From positions 248,001 to 312,000 of the forward strand of contig BMTG01000003.1 in NCBI GenBank assembly GCA_014649555.1: a stretch of 64,000 nucleotides of DNA, read 5' to 3'. This document shows, one piece after another, positions 7,856 to 17,067 of this stretch (positions are counted from its first letter, which is position 1; every line of letters starts with the position of its first letter). The notes under the pieces are model-generated. The model searched no databases. It was not told where the DNA came from and saw only the letters and a program-made list of their open reading frames with translations. The position numbers were made by a program, and so were the translations under genes. Origin of the DNA: Streptomyces globisporus (lineage in GTDB: Bacteria; Actinomycetota; Actinomycetes; Streptomycetales; Streptomycetaceae).

Positions 7856-8972
7856 GTGGCTCGCCGCCGGTATCGGCGTCGTCTTTCTCGCCCCGATCCC
7901 GATCGCCGGCAGCAGCATGATGCTGGCCTCCGCCGCCGACGCCGTACAGAACAACGGTCCCGCCGGCATCTGCCTGCCCGGCATCGGCACCGGCAAGGTC
8001 ACCGAGCAGGTCGGCAAGATCCTCGACGGAGCGTCCGGCGAGGACGTTCACATCGAGGGCCTGGACCTGCCCGCCGAGCAGATCCCCCACGCCCAGACGA
8101 TCGTGGCCGCCGGCATCTCCCTCGACGTCCCCGCCAAGGGACAGATCATCGCGCTCGCCACGGCGATGCAGGAGAGCCGGCTCCGCAACCTCAACTACGG
8201 CGACCGCGACTCCCTCGGTCTGTTCCAGCAGCGCCCCTCCCAGGGCTGGGGCACCGCCCAGCAGATCCGCGACCCCGTCTACGCCTCCGAGCAGTTCTAC
8301 AAGGGTCTGCTCAAGGTGAGCGGCTGGCAGCAGATGACCGTCACCCAGGCCGCCCAGGCCGTACAGAAGTCCGGCTTCCCGGACGCGTACGCACAGTGGG
8401 AGAGCCTGGCCTCCGCGCTCCAGACCGCCATCGTCAAGACCTTCCCCAACAGCGGTGACGCGAACGGCAAGGACGCTGACCGGGACGAGGCTCCGCCGTC
8501 CGGCTGTACGCCGGGCCAGGACGGTTCCGAGTTCGGCCGCATCCCCGCCGGGAGCGTCCCGAAGGGCTACTCGATCCCCAAGGACGCCGATCCGAAAGCT
8601 CGCCGGGCCATCTCCTGGGCGATGCAGCAGCTCGGCACGCTCTACCAGTGGGGCGGGACCTGCACGGACTCCCGCGGACCTGACCCCATGGGCCGCTGCG
8701 ACTGCTCCAGCCTGATGCAGCAGGCGTACGCGCAAGTCGGCGTCACGCTCACCCGGACCACGTACACCCAGGTCCACGAAGGCGACGCCGTGTCGCCGGC
8801 CCAGCTCCAGCCCGGTGACCTGGTCTTCAGCCGCGGCACCCCCGCTCGGCCCGAGCACGTCGGCATGTATATGGGCGCGGGTCTCGTCATCGAGGCGCCC
8901 CGTACCACCAAACCGGTCCGGATCACTCCGATCAAGGACTGGGACATCCTCGCCGCCCGCCGCGTCCTGTGA
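7851..8972 (+). CDS. membrane-anchored lytic transglycosylase / NlpC-P60 peptidoglycan hydrolase
   Basis: The 373-residue protein starts at TTG with an N-terminal anchor (LAAGIGVVFLAPIPIAGSSM). Residues about 80-190 form a lysozyme-like domain: AMQESRLRN carries a Glu near residue 106, followed by SLGLFQQRPSQGWG. The C-terminal NlpC/P60 domain has the catalytic Cys in DCSS near residue 285 and the His in EHVGMY near 335. This VirB1-like enzyme would open peptidoglycan for the transfer channel. It heads the plus-strand secretion block. The only in-frame start is the TTG, coupled to the preceding small frame. Confidence 0.85.
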   Translation: MKWLAAGIGVVFLAPIPIAGSSMMLASAADAVQNNGPAGICLPGIGTGKVTEQVGKILDGASGEDVHIEGLDLPAEQIPHAQTIVAAGISLDVPAKGQIIALATAMQESRLRNLNYGDRDSLGLFQQRPSQGWGTAQQIRDPVYASEQFYKGLLKVSGWQQMTVTQAAQAVQKSGFPDAYAQWESLASALQTAIVKTFPNSGDANGKDADRDEAPPSGCTPGQDGSEFGRIPAGSVPKGYSIPKDADPKARRAISWAMQQLGTLYQWGGTCTDSRGPDPMGRCDCSSLMQQAYAQVGVTLTRTTYTQVHEGDAVSPAQLQPGDLVFSRGTPARPEHVGMYMGAGLVIEAPRTTKPVRITPIKDWDILAARRVL

Positions 8973-9107
8973 CGCCGACCCGCCCGGAGACCACTCCATG
9001 GCGTGCCACCGCGGCCACTTCCGCGCCCTGAGCGCACTTCCCCCTCCGCACTCCCCTTCCCGTCGGCCCTCCCTTGGCCCGCGTCCGCAAGGAGCCCCGC
9101 CACACCT

Positions 9108-9422
9108 ATGCCCTTCCCTCTAGCCGACCACGTCATCCAGCTCGCCTACGACCCGGGAATCTCGCCCAAGGGCGGTGGACTGCCCGGTCTCGCAGTACTG
9201 AAGAACGTCGTCAACTCGATCAACATGTTCGCGCTCATCGCCGTCGTCGGAGCCCTCGCCGTCTCGCTCGGCGTATGGGCCTGGGGCCACCACACCGGTG
9301 GCCACCAGGCCGAAGCGAACGGAAAGAAGGGTGCAGTCGTCGCCGCCGGCGCGGCCCTCGGCTTGGGCGCGGCCAATGCTGTGGTGGCGTTCTTCAGCAA
9401 TCTGGGGTCGCAGGTCCAGTGA
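9108..9422 (+). CDS. small two-TM membrane protein (pilin/VirB2-like)
   Basis: The 104-residue protein starts at an ATG with AAGGAG about 13 bases upstream. It has two hydrophobic segments, MFALIAVVGALAVSLGVWAW and VVAAGAALGLGAANAVVAFF, separated by a short polar loop containing HHTGGHQAE. Size, topology and position resemble VirB2-like or DUF6112-type proteins of actinobacterial conjugation loci. Its stop overlaps the next ATG (TGATG). Confidence 0.65.
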   Translation: MPFPLADHVIQLAYDPGISPKGGGLPGLAVLKNVVNSINMFALIAVVGALAVSLGVWAWGHHTGGHQAEANGKKGAVVAAGAALGLGAANAVVAFFSNLGSQVQ

Positions 9423-10114
9423 TGCGACACCGCTTCTCCTTCTTCTCGCCGTCCTCGTACGGCGCGGGCTGGCCGGCCAGCAAGCGCATCGCGATCGGCG
9501 CTTCGGCCGTCGCGGTCCTCCTGGCCATCGCCGTGGTCGTCGCCCTGCTGACGGGCGGAGGCAACGACCACCGGACCCCGGAAGCCGCCGCCCCAGCCCC
9601 ACCCGGCAGCTCGTCTCCCTCCGAGGCCGCCCCGACGCCTTCCTCCGGATCCGGGTCGGTGCCCCACCCGCCGCAGATCGCCGAACCGATCGCGTACGCC
9701 GCGGCAGTGGCCAAGATGCTGTGGTCCTACGACACCCGCACCACCAACCGCGACCAGCAGCTGGCTGGTATGCGCGCCTGGATGACCACCGAGACCGCGT
9801 ACGCCGACTGGGCCTCGGTCTCCGGGCAGGTTCCTGATCCGGTGCTGTGGTCGCGGATGGCTGACCAGGATCAGCACGCCACCGCGCACGTCAGCGAGGG
9901 GCACTACCCGTCCGCGTTCAAGCAGGCGCTGAGCGACGACCCGTCCGCGATCACGAAGGCGTACATCTACGTCGTGACCGTCAACGGCAAACAGCAGATC
10001 GCCTGGAAAAGGGGCGGGGGCGGAGCCGAGGAACGGGCCGTGACCCTCGCCGTCCAGTGCCGCCCGAACCACGACTGCACCCTGGCCGCCATCGCGCCGA
10101 GCGTCACGCAGTGA
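9422..10114 (+). CDS. single-TM conjugal transfer protein, VirB8/TcpC-like
   Basis: This 230-residue protein has a short cytoplasmic N-terminus, one TM segment (about residues 20-45, IAIGASAVAVLLAIAVVVAL), a Pro/Ser/Ala linker and an extracytoplasmic domain of about 140 residues. That arrangement matches VirB8-like assembly factors with an NTF2-like fold. No catalytic motif is seen. It is translationally coupled to the upstream small membrane protein and followed by the VirB6-like gene. Confidence 0.65.
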   Translation: MRHRFSFFSPSSYGAGWPASKRIAIGASAVAVLLAIAVVVALLTGGGNDHRTPEAAAPAPPGSSSPSEAAPTPSSGSGSVPHPPQIAEPIAYAAAVAKMLWSYDTRTTNRDQQLAGMRAWMTTETAYADWASVSGQVPDPVLWSRMADQDQHATAHVSEGHYPSAFKQALSDDPSAITKAYIYVVTVNGKQQIAWKRGGGGAEERAVTLAVQCRPNHDCTLAAIAPSVTQ

Positions 10115-10150
10115 CCCGGACCTGAAAGAAAAAAGGAGGGGCAACTCCCC

Positions 10151-11521
10151 GTGGGTTTCTGTGATCTCCCCCTTGCAGACAAGCTGTGCTCCGTCGGCGA
10201 CGCGGTCGACTTCGCCTCGAACCCGGGCAAGGCCATCGGCGACTGGATGGCGAAATCGGCCGGCGAGCTTGCCGCTGCCGCGGCCGACCTGGCCGCCGAG
10301 GCAGTCGACAGCACCACGAAGGTGGATCTCAACGCCGGTTGGTTCGTCGACAACTACGAGATGCTCCTGCCGCTGGGCCTGGTCCTGATCGTCGCCACGT
10401 TCTGCGCGCAGCTGGTGAGGGCAGCCGTCCGGCGTGACGGCCAAGCCCTGACACAGGCATTCACCGGCACCGCGTCCGGTGTCCTGTTTGCCTTCTGCGC
10501 CATCGCCTTCACCACGGTCGCGGTTGAAGTCGTCGACGCCATCAGCGACGGCCTGTTCAAGACCGCGAACCTGAGCATCGAGAGCGCGGTGCGACGTGTC
10601 GTGAGGGTCAACCAGATCGCGGCCCTGACCAGCCTGGGCTGGCTGATCCCCGTCGTCGTCGGCCTCGGCGCCGCCACCGGAGCCTTCCTGTACTGGTGCG
10701 TGATGATGGTTCGCAAGGTCGGCATCCTCGTAATGGTCACCTTGGCGATCTTCGCGTCCGCCGGCGGCGGCTGGGAGGTCGCCCGTCGCTGGCGCAAGGG
10801 GTGGGTTGAGGCCACCGCAACCCTCGTCGTGTCGAAGCTTCTGATGACGGTGATCTTCGTTCTCGGCATCGCCGCCATGGGCAAGACCGAGGCAGACGAC
10901 GGCATCGCCGCCCTGGCCGACGTCATGTCCGGCATCGTGATCATGGTCTTGGTGTTGTTGTGCCCCTATGCCGTCTTCAAGTTCGTGCACTGGGCGGCCG
11001 ACACCGACGGCGAGTCCATCCACCGTGCCGGTGGCGCTGGCGCGCAGATCGCGAAGGCGCACGCAGAAAAGGCCGGACGCAAGGCCGCCTCGGTGGCGGC
11101 CACCGCCGGAACCGGTGGTGCCGCGGCCGGAGCAAGTGCTGCCCCGCAGGGCCCCGACGGCGGCGCTGGCGGTTTCCCCGGCGACGTCGCCGCCAACCCG
11201 AGCGGTGGAGGCGGAGGCGAGAAGGAAGGTTCACAATCCGGCGGAACGGGCGTCTCGCCCGGTGGCGATGCCCTCAAGTCCGGTCTGGAGAAGGCGGTCC
11301 AGCCCGCGCCGACCAGCGTGTCCTCCGACACCAGTGGCCAGGTGGGCGGCAGCCAAGGGCCCGGCGGATCCGGCGCGAACGCCGCATCCGGCCAGGGCGG
11401 CGGATGGCAGTCCACCCCACCGAGCACGACACCGCCGCCCCAGGGCGCACCGTCGTCCTCCGGCTCACAGAACGCCACGTCCCAAGGGCCGGCTACGCCG
11501 CCGCCCTCGACCGGCCTCTGA
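10151..11521 (+). CDS. polytopic conjugal transfer membrane protein, VirB6/TrbL-like
   Basis: The 456-residue protein starts at GTG behind AAAGGAGGGG. After an amphipathic N-terminal region it has about six TM helices between residues 75 and 285 (for example MLLPLGLVLIVATF, GVLFAFCAIAFTTVAVEVV, SGIVIMVLVLLCPYAVF). A long Gly/Ser/Pro/Ala-rich tail of about 160 residues follows. This layout is characteristic of VirB6/TrbL channel components. It lies directly before the SCO6880-type gene as in other Streptomyces transfer clusters. Confidence 0.75.
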   Translation: MGFCDLPLADKLCSVGDAVDFASNPGKAIGDWMAKSAGELAAAAADLAAEAVDSTTKVDLNAGWFVDNYEMLLPLGLVLIVATFCAQLVRAAVRRDGQALTQAFTGTASGVLFAFCAIAFTTVAVEVVDAISDGLFKTANLSIESAVRRVVRVNQIAALTSLGWLIPVVVGLGAATGAFLYWCVMMVRKVGILVMVTLAIFASAGGGWEVARRWRKGWVEATATLVVSKLLMTVIFVLGIAAMGKTEADDGIAALADVMSGIVIMVLVLLCPYAVFKFVHWAADTDGESIHRAGGAGAQIAKAHAEKAGRKAASVAATAGTGGAAAGASAAPQGPDGGAGGFPGDVAANPSGGGGGEKEGSQSGGTGVSPGGDALKSGLEKAVQPAPTSVSSDTSGQVGGSQGPGGSGANAASGQGGGWQSTPPSTTPPPQGAPSSSGSQNATSQGPATPPPSTGL

Positions 11522-11602
11522 TCCTCTGCCCCGCTCCCGGGGGCGGGACGTACACGCTTGCTCCCGCCCCCGGGTTCCACTCGCGCCTCCAGGACCTGCC
11601 CC

Positions 11603-13099
11603 TTGACTGATCTCTCCGTCGCGCCGATCACGGTGAAGTTTCCCCACCGGTCCCGCCGCGGCATCCTCCTCGGTCTCTCCCTCCCTCAACTCGTGCTCGT
11701 GTCATGCTCGCTGGCCCTGCTGCTGATGACGGTGATCTCCACCGGGCTGCTCGGCGCACTCGCTCTGGCCCCGCTGTGGGCGGTCTCCGGGGCACTCGTC
11801 GTGATCCGTCGGCACGGCCGGTCCCTCGTCGACTGGGCGCCGATCGTCCTCCGCTACGCGCAGCGCCGCCGTACCGGCCAGACGCTCTGGCTCGCCCGGC
11901 CCCTCACCCGGCCGCGGCAGGACGGTGTCCTCCATCTTCCCGGCACCACCGCCTCGCTGAAGGTGGTCACCCCCGGTGATTCCGCCAACGGCGCCTCCGC
12001 CGTGTACGACCCGCACCAGCAGACGCTGACCGCCATCGCCCGTGTCACCAGCCGGGCGTTCGCCCTCCTCGACCCCGCGACCCAGAATCACAACGTGTCG
12101 AGCTGGGGTCGTGCGCTGGCGGGGATCGCGCGCACCGGGCACATCGCCACCGTGCAGGTGCTGGAACGCACCGTGCCGGACAGCGGCGACACCCTGGCCC
12201 GTCACTGGGCACAGAACGGTCAGCCCCAGGCCCCAGTCGCCGGGCAGATCTACTCCGAGCTGGTCGCCTCGGCCGGTCCCGCCGCCGCCCCCCACGAGGT
12301 CTACCTCGCCATCTCCCTCGACCTCAAGGCCGCCCGGCGCCTGATCTCCCAGGCCGGCGGAGGGCTGCCAGCAGCGTTCACCGTCATGGAACAGACCACC
12401 GGCAGCATCGCCCAGGCCGCCCGCAACGCCGGTCTCCAGGTGACCGGGTGGCTCACCGCGCGGGAGATCGCCGCCGTCATCCGCACCGCCTACGACCCGA
12501 AGGCACTCGCCGCCCTCCAGCAGTGGTCCGAAACCGGCCGTGCCGAAGCGGACCCCGCAGCCGCCGGTCCTGTCGTCCAGTTCGAGGAGTACGACCGCCT
12601 CTCCACCGACAGCGCGCGGCACACCACGTACTGGGTGGAGAACTGGCCGAGGACCGAGATGGGCGCCGGATTCCTCCACGGAATCATGTTCACCCCCGGC
12701 GTGCGCCGCAGCCTCTCCCTCATCTATGTGCCACAAGGGCTGGAGTCCGCGCTGCGCGACGTCCAGCGGAAGAAGTCGGCGATCATCGCCGACGCCAGCG
12801 AACGCGCCCGCCGCGGACAGGTCGACTCCGAAGAGGACTCCGTCGAGTACGCCGATGTGAAGACTCGCGAACGCCAGCTCATCGCCGGACACGCGGACGT
12901 AGCCCTGACCGGCCTGGTCACCGTCACGGCCGAAACCGACGATCTCCTCGACGCGGCCTGTGCCCAGATCGAGACCGCCGCCATCACAGCTGGAGTCGAC
13001 CTGCGGCGGCTCAACTACCAGCAACCCAGCGCCTTCACGCTCGCCGCCCTGCCTCTTGCCCGCACCGAGGCACAGAAGAAGTACGGTCTCGCCGCCTGA
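11603..13099 (+). CDS. SCO6880-family type IV secretion protein
   Basis: The 498-residue protein starts at TTG (TDLSVAPITVKFPHRSRRG). Two adjacent TM helices near residues 29-70 are of the PrgI/VirB3 kind, followed by a large soluble region that corresponds to the N-terminal part of VirB4 proteins and lacks Walker motifs. The ATPase half is supplied by the separate gene at 13616, so VirB4 function is split here. SCO6880-type proteins are typical of Streptomyces conjugative plasmids and integrative elements. Confidence 0.8.
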   Translation: MTDLSVAPITVKFPHRSRRGILLGLSLPQLVLVSCSLALLLMTVISTGLLGALALAPLWAVSGALVVIRRHGRSLVDWAPIVLRYAQRRRTGQTLWLARPLTRPRQDGVLHLPGTTASLKVVTPGDSANGASAVYDPHQQTLTAIARVTSRAFALLDPATQNHNVSSWGRALAGIARTGHIATVQVLERTVPDSGDTLARHWAQNGQPQAPVAGQIYSELVASAGPAAAPHEVYLAISLDLKAARRLISQAGGGLPAAFTVMEQTTGSIAQAARNAGLQVTGWLTAREIAAVIRTAYDPKALAALQQWSETGRAEADPAAAGPVVQFEEYDRLSTDSARHTTYWVENWPRTEMGAGFLHGIMFTPGVRRSLSLIYVPQGLESALRDVQRKKSAIIADASERARRGQVDSEEDSVEYADVKTRERQLIAGHADVALTGLVTVTAETDDLLDAACAQIETAAITAGVDLRRLNYQQPSAFTLAALPLARTEAQKKYGLAA

Positions 13100-13122
13100 A
13101 CCGGCCCACCCGAAAGGCCCCC

Positions 13123-13587
13123 TTGATCCACACGTCTTCCGCGCACGACGATGCGCACCCCTTCCTCCGCGCGGCGACCGCCGGCATACGTCACCACATG
13201 CGAGCACTGACGCCGTCGGAGACGAACCCGAGCAAACCGGCGGACCGCCCGAGCCTCGACGTGCTCCACGCCCACCTCGCCGCTCTGCTCCAGCTCCTGG
13301 ACCGGCTCGCCGACAGCACCCGGCCACCTCACCCCGCCGCCGGGCGTCACCTCGCCACCGCACACACCCGACTCTGGCAGGCCACCGGCGAAGTCCACGC
13401 TGCCTTCCACCTGCTGCCCAGCACCGCCGCGGCGGAAGCGGGGGCGAGCGTCTGCCACCCGGAGCGGCTTCCGGAGGGGCCACCCGTATTGACGATCTGC
13501 CAGCGCCACCTCGCCGCTGGGCACGTCGTCCGCCGCAAGACCACTCCCACCGACCTCCGTCCGCACACCACGGCCTGCGTGCGATGA
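13123..13587 (+). CDS. hypothetical protein
   Basis: This 154-residue protein starts at TTG about 20 bases after the SCO6880 stop. A helical region (LDVLHAHLAALLQLLDRLADS, then HLATAHTRLWQATGEVHAAFHLL) is followed by a small segment with C and H residues (VCHPERL, LTICQRHLAAGH) that could bind metal. It lies between the two parts of the VirB4 function and is probably an accessory transfer protein. No family was recognised. Confidence 0.55.
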   Translation: MIHTSSAHDDAHPFLRAATAGIRHHMRALTPSETNPSKPADRPSLDVLHAHLAALLQLLDRLADSTRPPHPAAGRHLATAHTRLWQATGEVHAAFHLLPSTAAAEAGASVCHPERLPEGPPVLTICQRHLAAGHVVRRKTTPTDLRPHTTACVR

Positions 13588-13615
13588 GCACCGTCCGCAG
13601 AATCGAGAGCCTCCG

Positions 13616-15130
13616 ATGAGCCACCGGCCCGGCCGCCGTGCCCGCCGAGGGTCCGCCAGCCCGCTGTTCACCCCCCATGGTGCCGACCGCGCCAGCCGCA
13701 AGGTGGCCCGCCAGCAGCTTGCCGAAGCCACCGCCAAAGCACGTGCGGAGGCTGGCGCCCACCATGGTGACACCGCGTCCACCGAGCGCGAGATGCCTCC
13801 AGCTCTCTATCCACCCGGCGGACGCCCCGGTCCCGCTTCTGGGCGGAAGAACCGGCTGAGGCTGCCCGCCCACCGCATGACCACCGCGGTCGCGGCGGGT
13901 GCCTATCCTTTCCTCGCCGAGGGCGGCCTCGGTGCCGAGGGCGTCTACATCGGCCGCGATGTCCATGCCGAAGCAAGCTTTGTCTTCGATCCGTTCGAGC
14001 TGTACGGCCGCATCGAGGGCTTCACGAACCCGAACGTGTTGCTGGCCGGGGTGATCGGCCAGGGCAAGAGCGCGCTCGCCAAGTCGATCGCGCTGCGTTC
14101 GGTGGCCTTCGGGGTCCGCATCTATGTGCCCTGCGATCCCAAGGGCGAGTGGACTCCTGTTGCGGAAGCGCTCGGAGGCCGGTCCGTCGCCCTCGGTCCG
14201 GGGTTGCCGGGCCGCCTGAACCCTCTGGACGCGGCTCCACGTCCGCAGAGCGTCTCCGAGGCCGACTGGGTCGGGGAGATCCGCAAGCGCAGGCTCCTCC
14301 TCCTCGGCTCCCTGGCCCGGACCGTCCTGGGCCGGGACCTCATGCCCATGGAGCACACCGCCCTGGACGTCGCGCTGGACGCCGTCGTCACCCGCGCCGC
14401 CGACACGCACCGCACCCCGCTCCTCGGCGACGTCGCTGCCACCCTCAACGACCCAGCCGCGCTCGACGAGGCGGCCGGCATGATGTCGGGCCAACTCGGC
14501 GACGCCGCCCGCGACCTCGCCCATGCCATGCGACGCCTCATCCATGGCGATCTGGCCGGAATGTTCGACAGTCCCTCCACCGTCGACTTCGACCCGACCG
14601 CGCCGATGCTCACCATCGACCTCTCCCGGCTCGGCGGATCCGGCGACGACACCGCCCTTGTCCTCGCGATGACCTGCGCCTCCGCCTGGATGGAGTCCGC
14701 CCTCTCCGACCCGAACGGCGGACGGCGTTGGATCGTCTACGACGAGGCGTGGAGGCTGATGCGGCACGTCGGCTTGCTGCAGCGCATGCAGGCTCAGTGG
14801 AAGTTGTCCCGTGGCCTCGGTATCGCCAACCTCATGGTGATCCACCGGTTGTCGGACTTGCTCACCGCCGGCGACGCCGGATCACAAGGCCGGGCCCTGG
14901 CCGAGGGCCTTCTCGCGGACTGCTCGACGCGGATCATCTACCGCCAGGAGATCGACCAGCTCCATGCTGCGGCTTCCCTGCTCGGCCTGACCTCGGTCGA
15001 GATGGACGCCATCGCGCACCTCAACCGAGGGCGCGGTTTGTGGAAAGTCGCAGGTCGGAGCTTCATCGTGCAGCACCTCCTGCACAGCTACGAGCTGACG
15101 CTCTTCGACACCGACTCCCGTATGCACTGA
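13616..15130 (+). CDS. VirB4-like conjugal transfer ATPase
   Basis: This 504-residue protein has a basic N-terminus and a RecA-like ATPase core. The Walker A motif (GVIGQGKSALAK) lies near residue 145 and Walker B (RWIVYDEAW) near 371. The region GLGIANLMVIHRLSDL that follows matches the VirB4/TraC motif preceding the conserved Gln/Arg. The stretch PCDPKGEW after motif A is also typical. It energises assembly of the secretion channel together with the SCO6880 protein. The ATG is preceded by a short gap after the upstream gene. Confidence 0.85.
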   Translation: MSHRPGRRARRGSASPLFTPHGADRASRKVARQQLAEATAKARAEAGAHHGDTASTEREMPPALYPPGGRPGPASGRKNRLRLPAHRMTTAVAAGAYPFLAEGGLGAEGVYIGRDVHAEASFVFDPFELYGRIEGFTNPNVLLAGVIGQGKSALAKSIALRSVAFGVRIYVPCDPKGEWTPVAEALGGRSVALGPGLPGRLNPLDAAPRPQSVSEADWVGEIRKRRLLLLGSLARTVLGRDLMPMEHTALDVALDAVVTRAADTHRTPLLGDVAATLNDPAALDEAAGMMSGQLGDAARDLAHAMRRLIHGDLAGMFDSPSTVDFDPTAPMLTIDLSRLGGSGDDTALVLAMTCASAWMESALSDPNGGRRWIVYDEAWRLMRHVGLLQRMQAQWKLSRGLGIANLMVIHRLSDLLTAGDAGSQGRALAEGLLADCSTRIIYRQEIDQLHAAASLLGLTSVEMDAIAHLNRGRGLWKVAGRSFIVQHLLHSYELTLFDTDSRMH

Positions 15131-15144
15131 GGAGAAAGAGGCCC

Positions 15145-15717
15145 GTGAAGCCCGGCTTCGAACGCGAACTGATACCGCGCGACGACGCGCTCCACCTTAT
15201 CGGCGCGCTCAACGTGATGAAGGTCAAAGCGCACAACGCCGCCCGCCAATGGGAGCTGCTGGACGAGGACGGACACGTACCGGCTATGCCGTCGTACACG
15301 GTGCTGCTCCAGAACGCCACCGACGCACAAGACTTCGCCCGCGACGTCCTCCGGCTCACCGCCGAATTCGCCCGAAGCCCCCACCACGCCACCCGCGACG
15401 GCGGCGCCGTCCTCAAGCATCTGGCCGTGGCGGCGACCATGTCGAGCTACGCAGCCTCGTACTTGGCTGAGACCGCGGAACACGCTCTGGCCCTGCTCCG
15501 GTCCACCAACCCGGCGGACCGGCAGTACCTCTCGAACAACATGGTGCACGACCACGCCACAGGCCGTGCCTATCTGCGGCGCACCTCCGAGTCCCTCCGG
15601 GACGCGGGCAAAGAACTCGAAGACCATCTCGGCTTCCAACGCTCCCTCGCCCAGCTAACCCGTCAGGAGACCCCGCCGGCACCCCCGGCCCCCAGGCCGG
15701 GCGGTCGCCCCCGCTAA
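15145..15717 (+). CDS. hypothetical helical protein
   Basis: This 190-residue protein starts at GTG behind GGAGAAAGAGG, 14 bases after the ATPase stop. It is almost entirely helical (DALHLIGALNVMKVKAHNAARQW, MSSYAASYLAETAEHALALL, RAYLRRTSESLRDAGKELED) with a Pro/Arg tail. It has no recognised family. The tight spacing suggests a transfer accessory role. Confidence 0.6.
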   Translation: MKPGFERELIPRDDALHLIGALNVMKVKAHNAARQWELLDEDGHVPAMPSYTVLLQNATDAQDFARDVLRLTAEFARSPHHATRDGGAVLKHLAVAATMSSYAASYLAETAEHALALLRSTNPADRQYLSNNMVHDHATGRAYLRRTSESLRDAGKELEDHLGFQRSLAQLTRQETPPAPPAPRPGGRPR

Positions 15718-15765
15718 CCGCGCAGAGCCCGCAATCCCGATCCACCCACATCCCCTAGGAATGCT

Positions 15766-16011
15766 CTGAAACGCCCCCCTCACTTCAGCGACGCCGACTG
15801 GGCCGAGTACCAGCAGTGTCAGGCTGAGCATGACGACCTCATGGAGCAGGTCGCGGACCGCGAAGCCCAGCTGGAACGCGGACTGATCCCGACCTACGAC
15901 AAGTACGAACTCGACTTCAGTCCCGTTCCGACGCCAGACGCCGACCCCGGCCGCCGGATTCCTCCGCCGAGCCGATCTCCGGCCACCCGCAGGAGAATTC
16001 GTGGCCGCTGA
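15766..16011 (+). CDS. small hypothetical protein, apparent CTG start
   Basis: The frame downstream of the previous stop codes for a plausible 81-residue protein (KRPPHFSDADWAEYQQCQAEHDDLMEQ). Between that stop and the coding start there is no ATG, GTG or TTG; CTG at 15766 has AGGA five bases upstream. The first conventional start would be an internal ATG at 15841. Its 3' end overlaps the GTG of the next gene by 11 bases, which supports a real, coupled gene. Confidence 0.5.
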   Translation: MKRPPHFSDADWAEYQQCQAEHDDLMEQVADREAQLERGLIPTYDKYELDFSPVPTPDADPGRRIPPPSRSPATRRRIRGR

Positions 16012-17053
16012 CGAGGAGAACACACCACCCGCTCACCAGACGGTTCCGCTCGCGCCGCTTCCCGACCACCGCAACGTGCACACCTCGTGGTGGCAGGAGC
16101 TCTGGCGCCGGCACGCCCACATCACCACGCCACTTCGGCAGCGCGGACTGTCGTGCGACATTGAGTTCGGCCTCAGCGCCTACATCGTGCGCGTTCCGCT
16201 CCTCGATGACAGCTACCTGATCATCGGCCCGCCTCAGGAGCCCGTATCCGACCGTCCGCCGGGAGACCCGGAGGGATGGATCGCGACCCGGGAACACCCC
16301 ATCGACCAATCGGTGTTCGAGGTCGTCTACGACTCTTCCCCCGCCGACGACCCCGGCGCCCCCCAGCGGCCCGAGACCCGTCACGGCGGCAGTGCCGAGC
16401 CGCTGATCGCAGCGATCGACCATCGACTCGCCCAGCTCGGGCTGCTTCCCAGCCCGGAACTTCACACCTTCGAGGTCACCCAGGACGCCACGGTCAGCTT
16501 CACCCTGCAGGCCCGAGACCTCGCCGACGCCCACGAACGCGTCGCGGACCTCGAATCAACGGAGGCCGCAACCGACACCGCCCTCGACGGCGGCACTCGT
16601 CTGACCCACATCACGTACGGCAGCGTGCACGACACCACCATCACGGCCGAAGGGAACTCCGGCACCACCACCGTGTCCACGGCGTGCAGTGACGCCCTTC
16701 TGAAACTCACCGACCAGATCAACGGCAGCACGTCCCACGTCCAGGCCGCCGCTCTGCTGCGCCAGATCCTGGACCCGGATGACGGGGTGCTGGCACGACT
16801 GGCCGATTCCCTCGAAGCTGCGGCGGACAAGGCCAAGGAAGCGGAGGAGGACGACGGGTTCGACCTGTCCCACGACCTCGCCGACGCCGCCGCCGAAGTA
16901 CGCAGCATCGGAGAGAACCTGCAGACCGCCGAGGCCCGGATGCGAACGCTGATCTCCCTCGCGCCGAGTCCTCGTCCCCAGCTCTCCCCGAGCCGTACGC
17001 CGTCCCTTCCTCCTCGCCCCCTCCCGACGGCACCCCCACGGCACACACGCTGA
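16001..17053 (+). CDS. hypothetical protein
   Basis: The 350-residue protein starts at GTG inside the previous gene's 3' end. The N-terminal half (TSWWQELWRRHAHITTPLRQRG, a YIVRVPLLDDSYLIIG strand pair) looks like a small alpha/beta domain reminiscent of the DUF317-like and beta-type paralogues further right. The C-terminal half is helical (SSTACSDALLKL-type, QAAALLRQILDPDDGVLARLA) with a Pro-rich end. The function is unknown. Confidence 0.6.
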   Translation: MAADEENTPPAHQTVPLAPLPDHRNVHTSWWQELWRRHAHITTPLRQRGLSCDIEFGLSAYIVRVPLLDDSYLIIGPPQEPVSDRPPGDPEGWIATREHPIDQSVFEVVYDSSPADDPGAPQRPETRHGGSAEPLIAAIDHRLAQLGLLPSPELHTFEVTQDATVSFTLQARDLADAHERVADLESTEAATDTALDGGTRLTHITYGSVHDTTITAEGNSGTTTVSTACSDALLKLTDQINGSTSHVQAAALLRQILDPDDGVLARLADSLEAAADKAKEAEEDDGFDLSHDLADAAAEVRSIGENLQTAEARMRTLISLAPSPRPQLSPSRTPSLPPRPLPTAPPRHTR

Positions 17054-17067
17054 CCCGGAACGAAGAC

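Noticed and set aside
9146-11062. 638-codon minus-strand open frame
   Set aside because: It lies opposite three coupled plus-strand genes with clear membrane-protein features; the minus translation is low-complexity.
11702-14845. Very long open frame on the minus strand opposite the transfer genes
   Set aside because: It is a high-GC mirror of the SCO6880 and VirB4 genes; composition is Gly/Arg/Val-rich without motifs and it spans several real genes.
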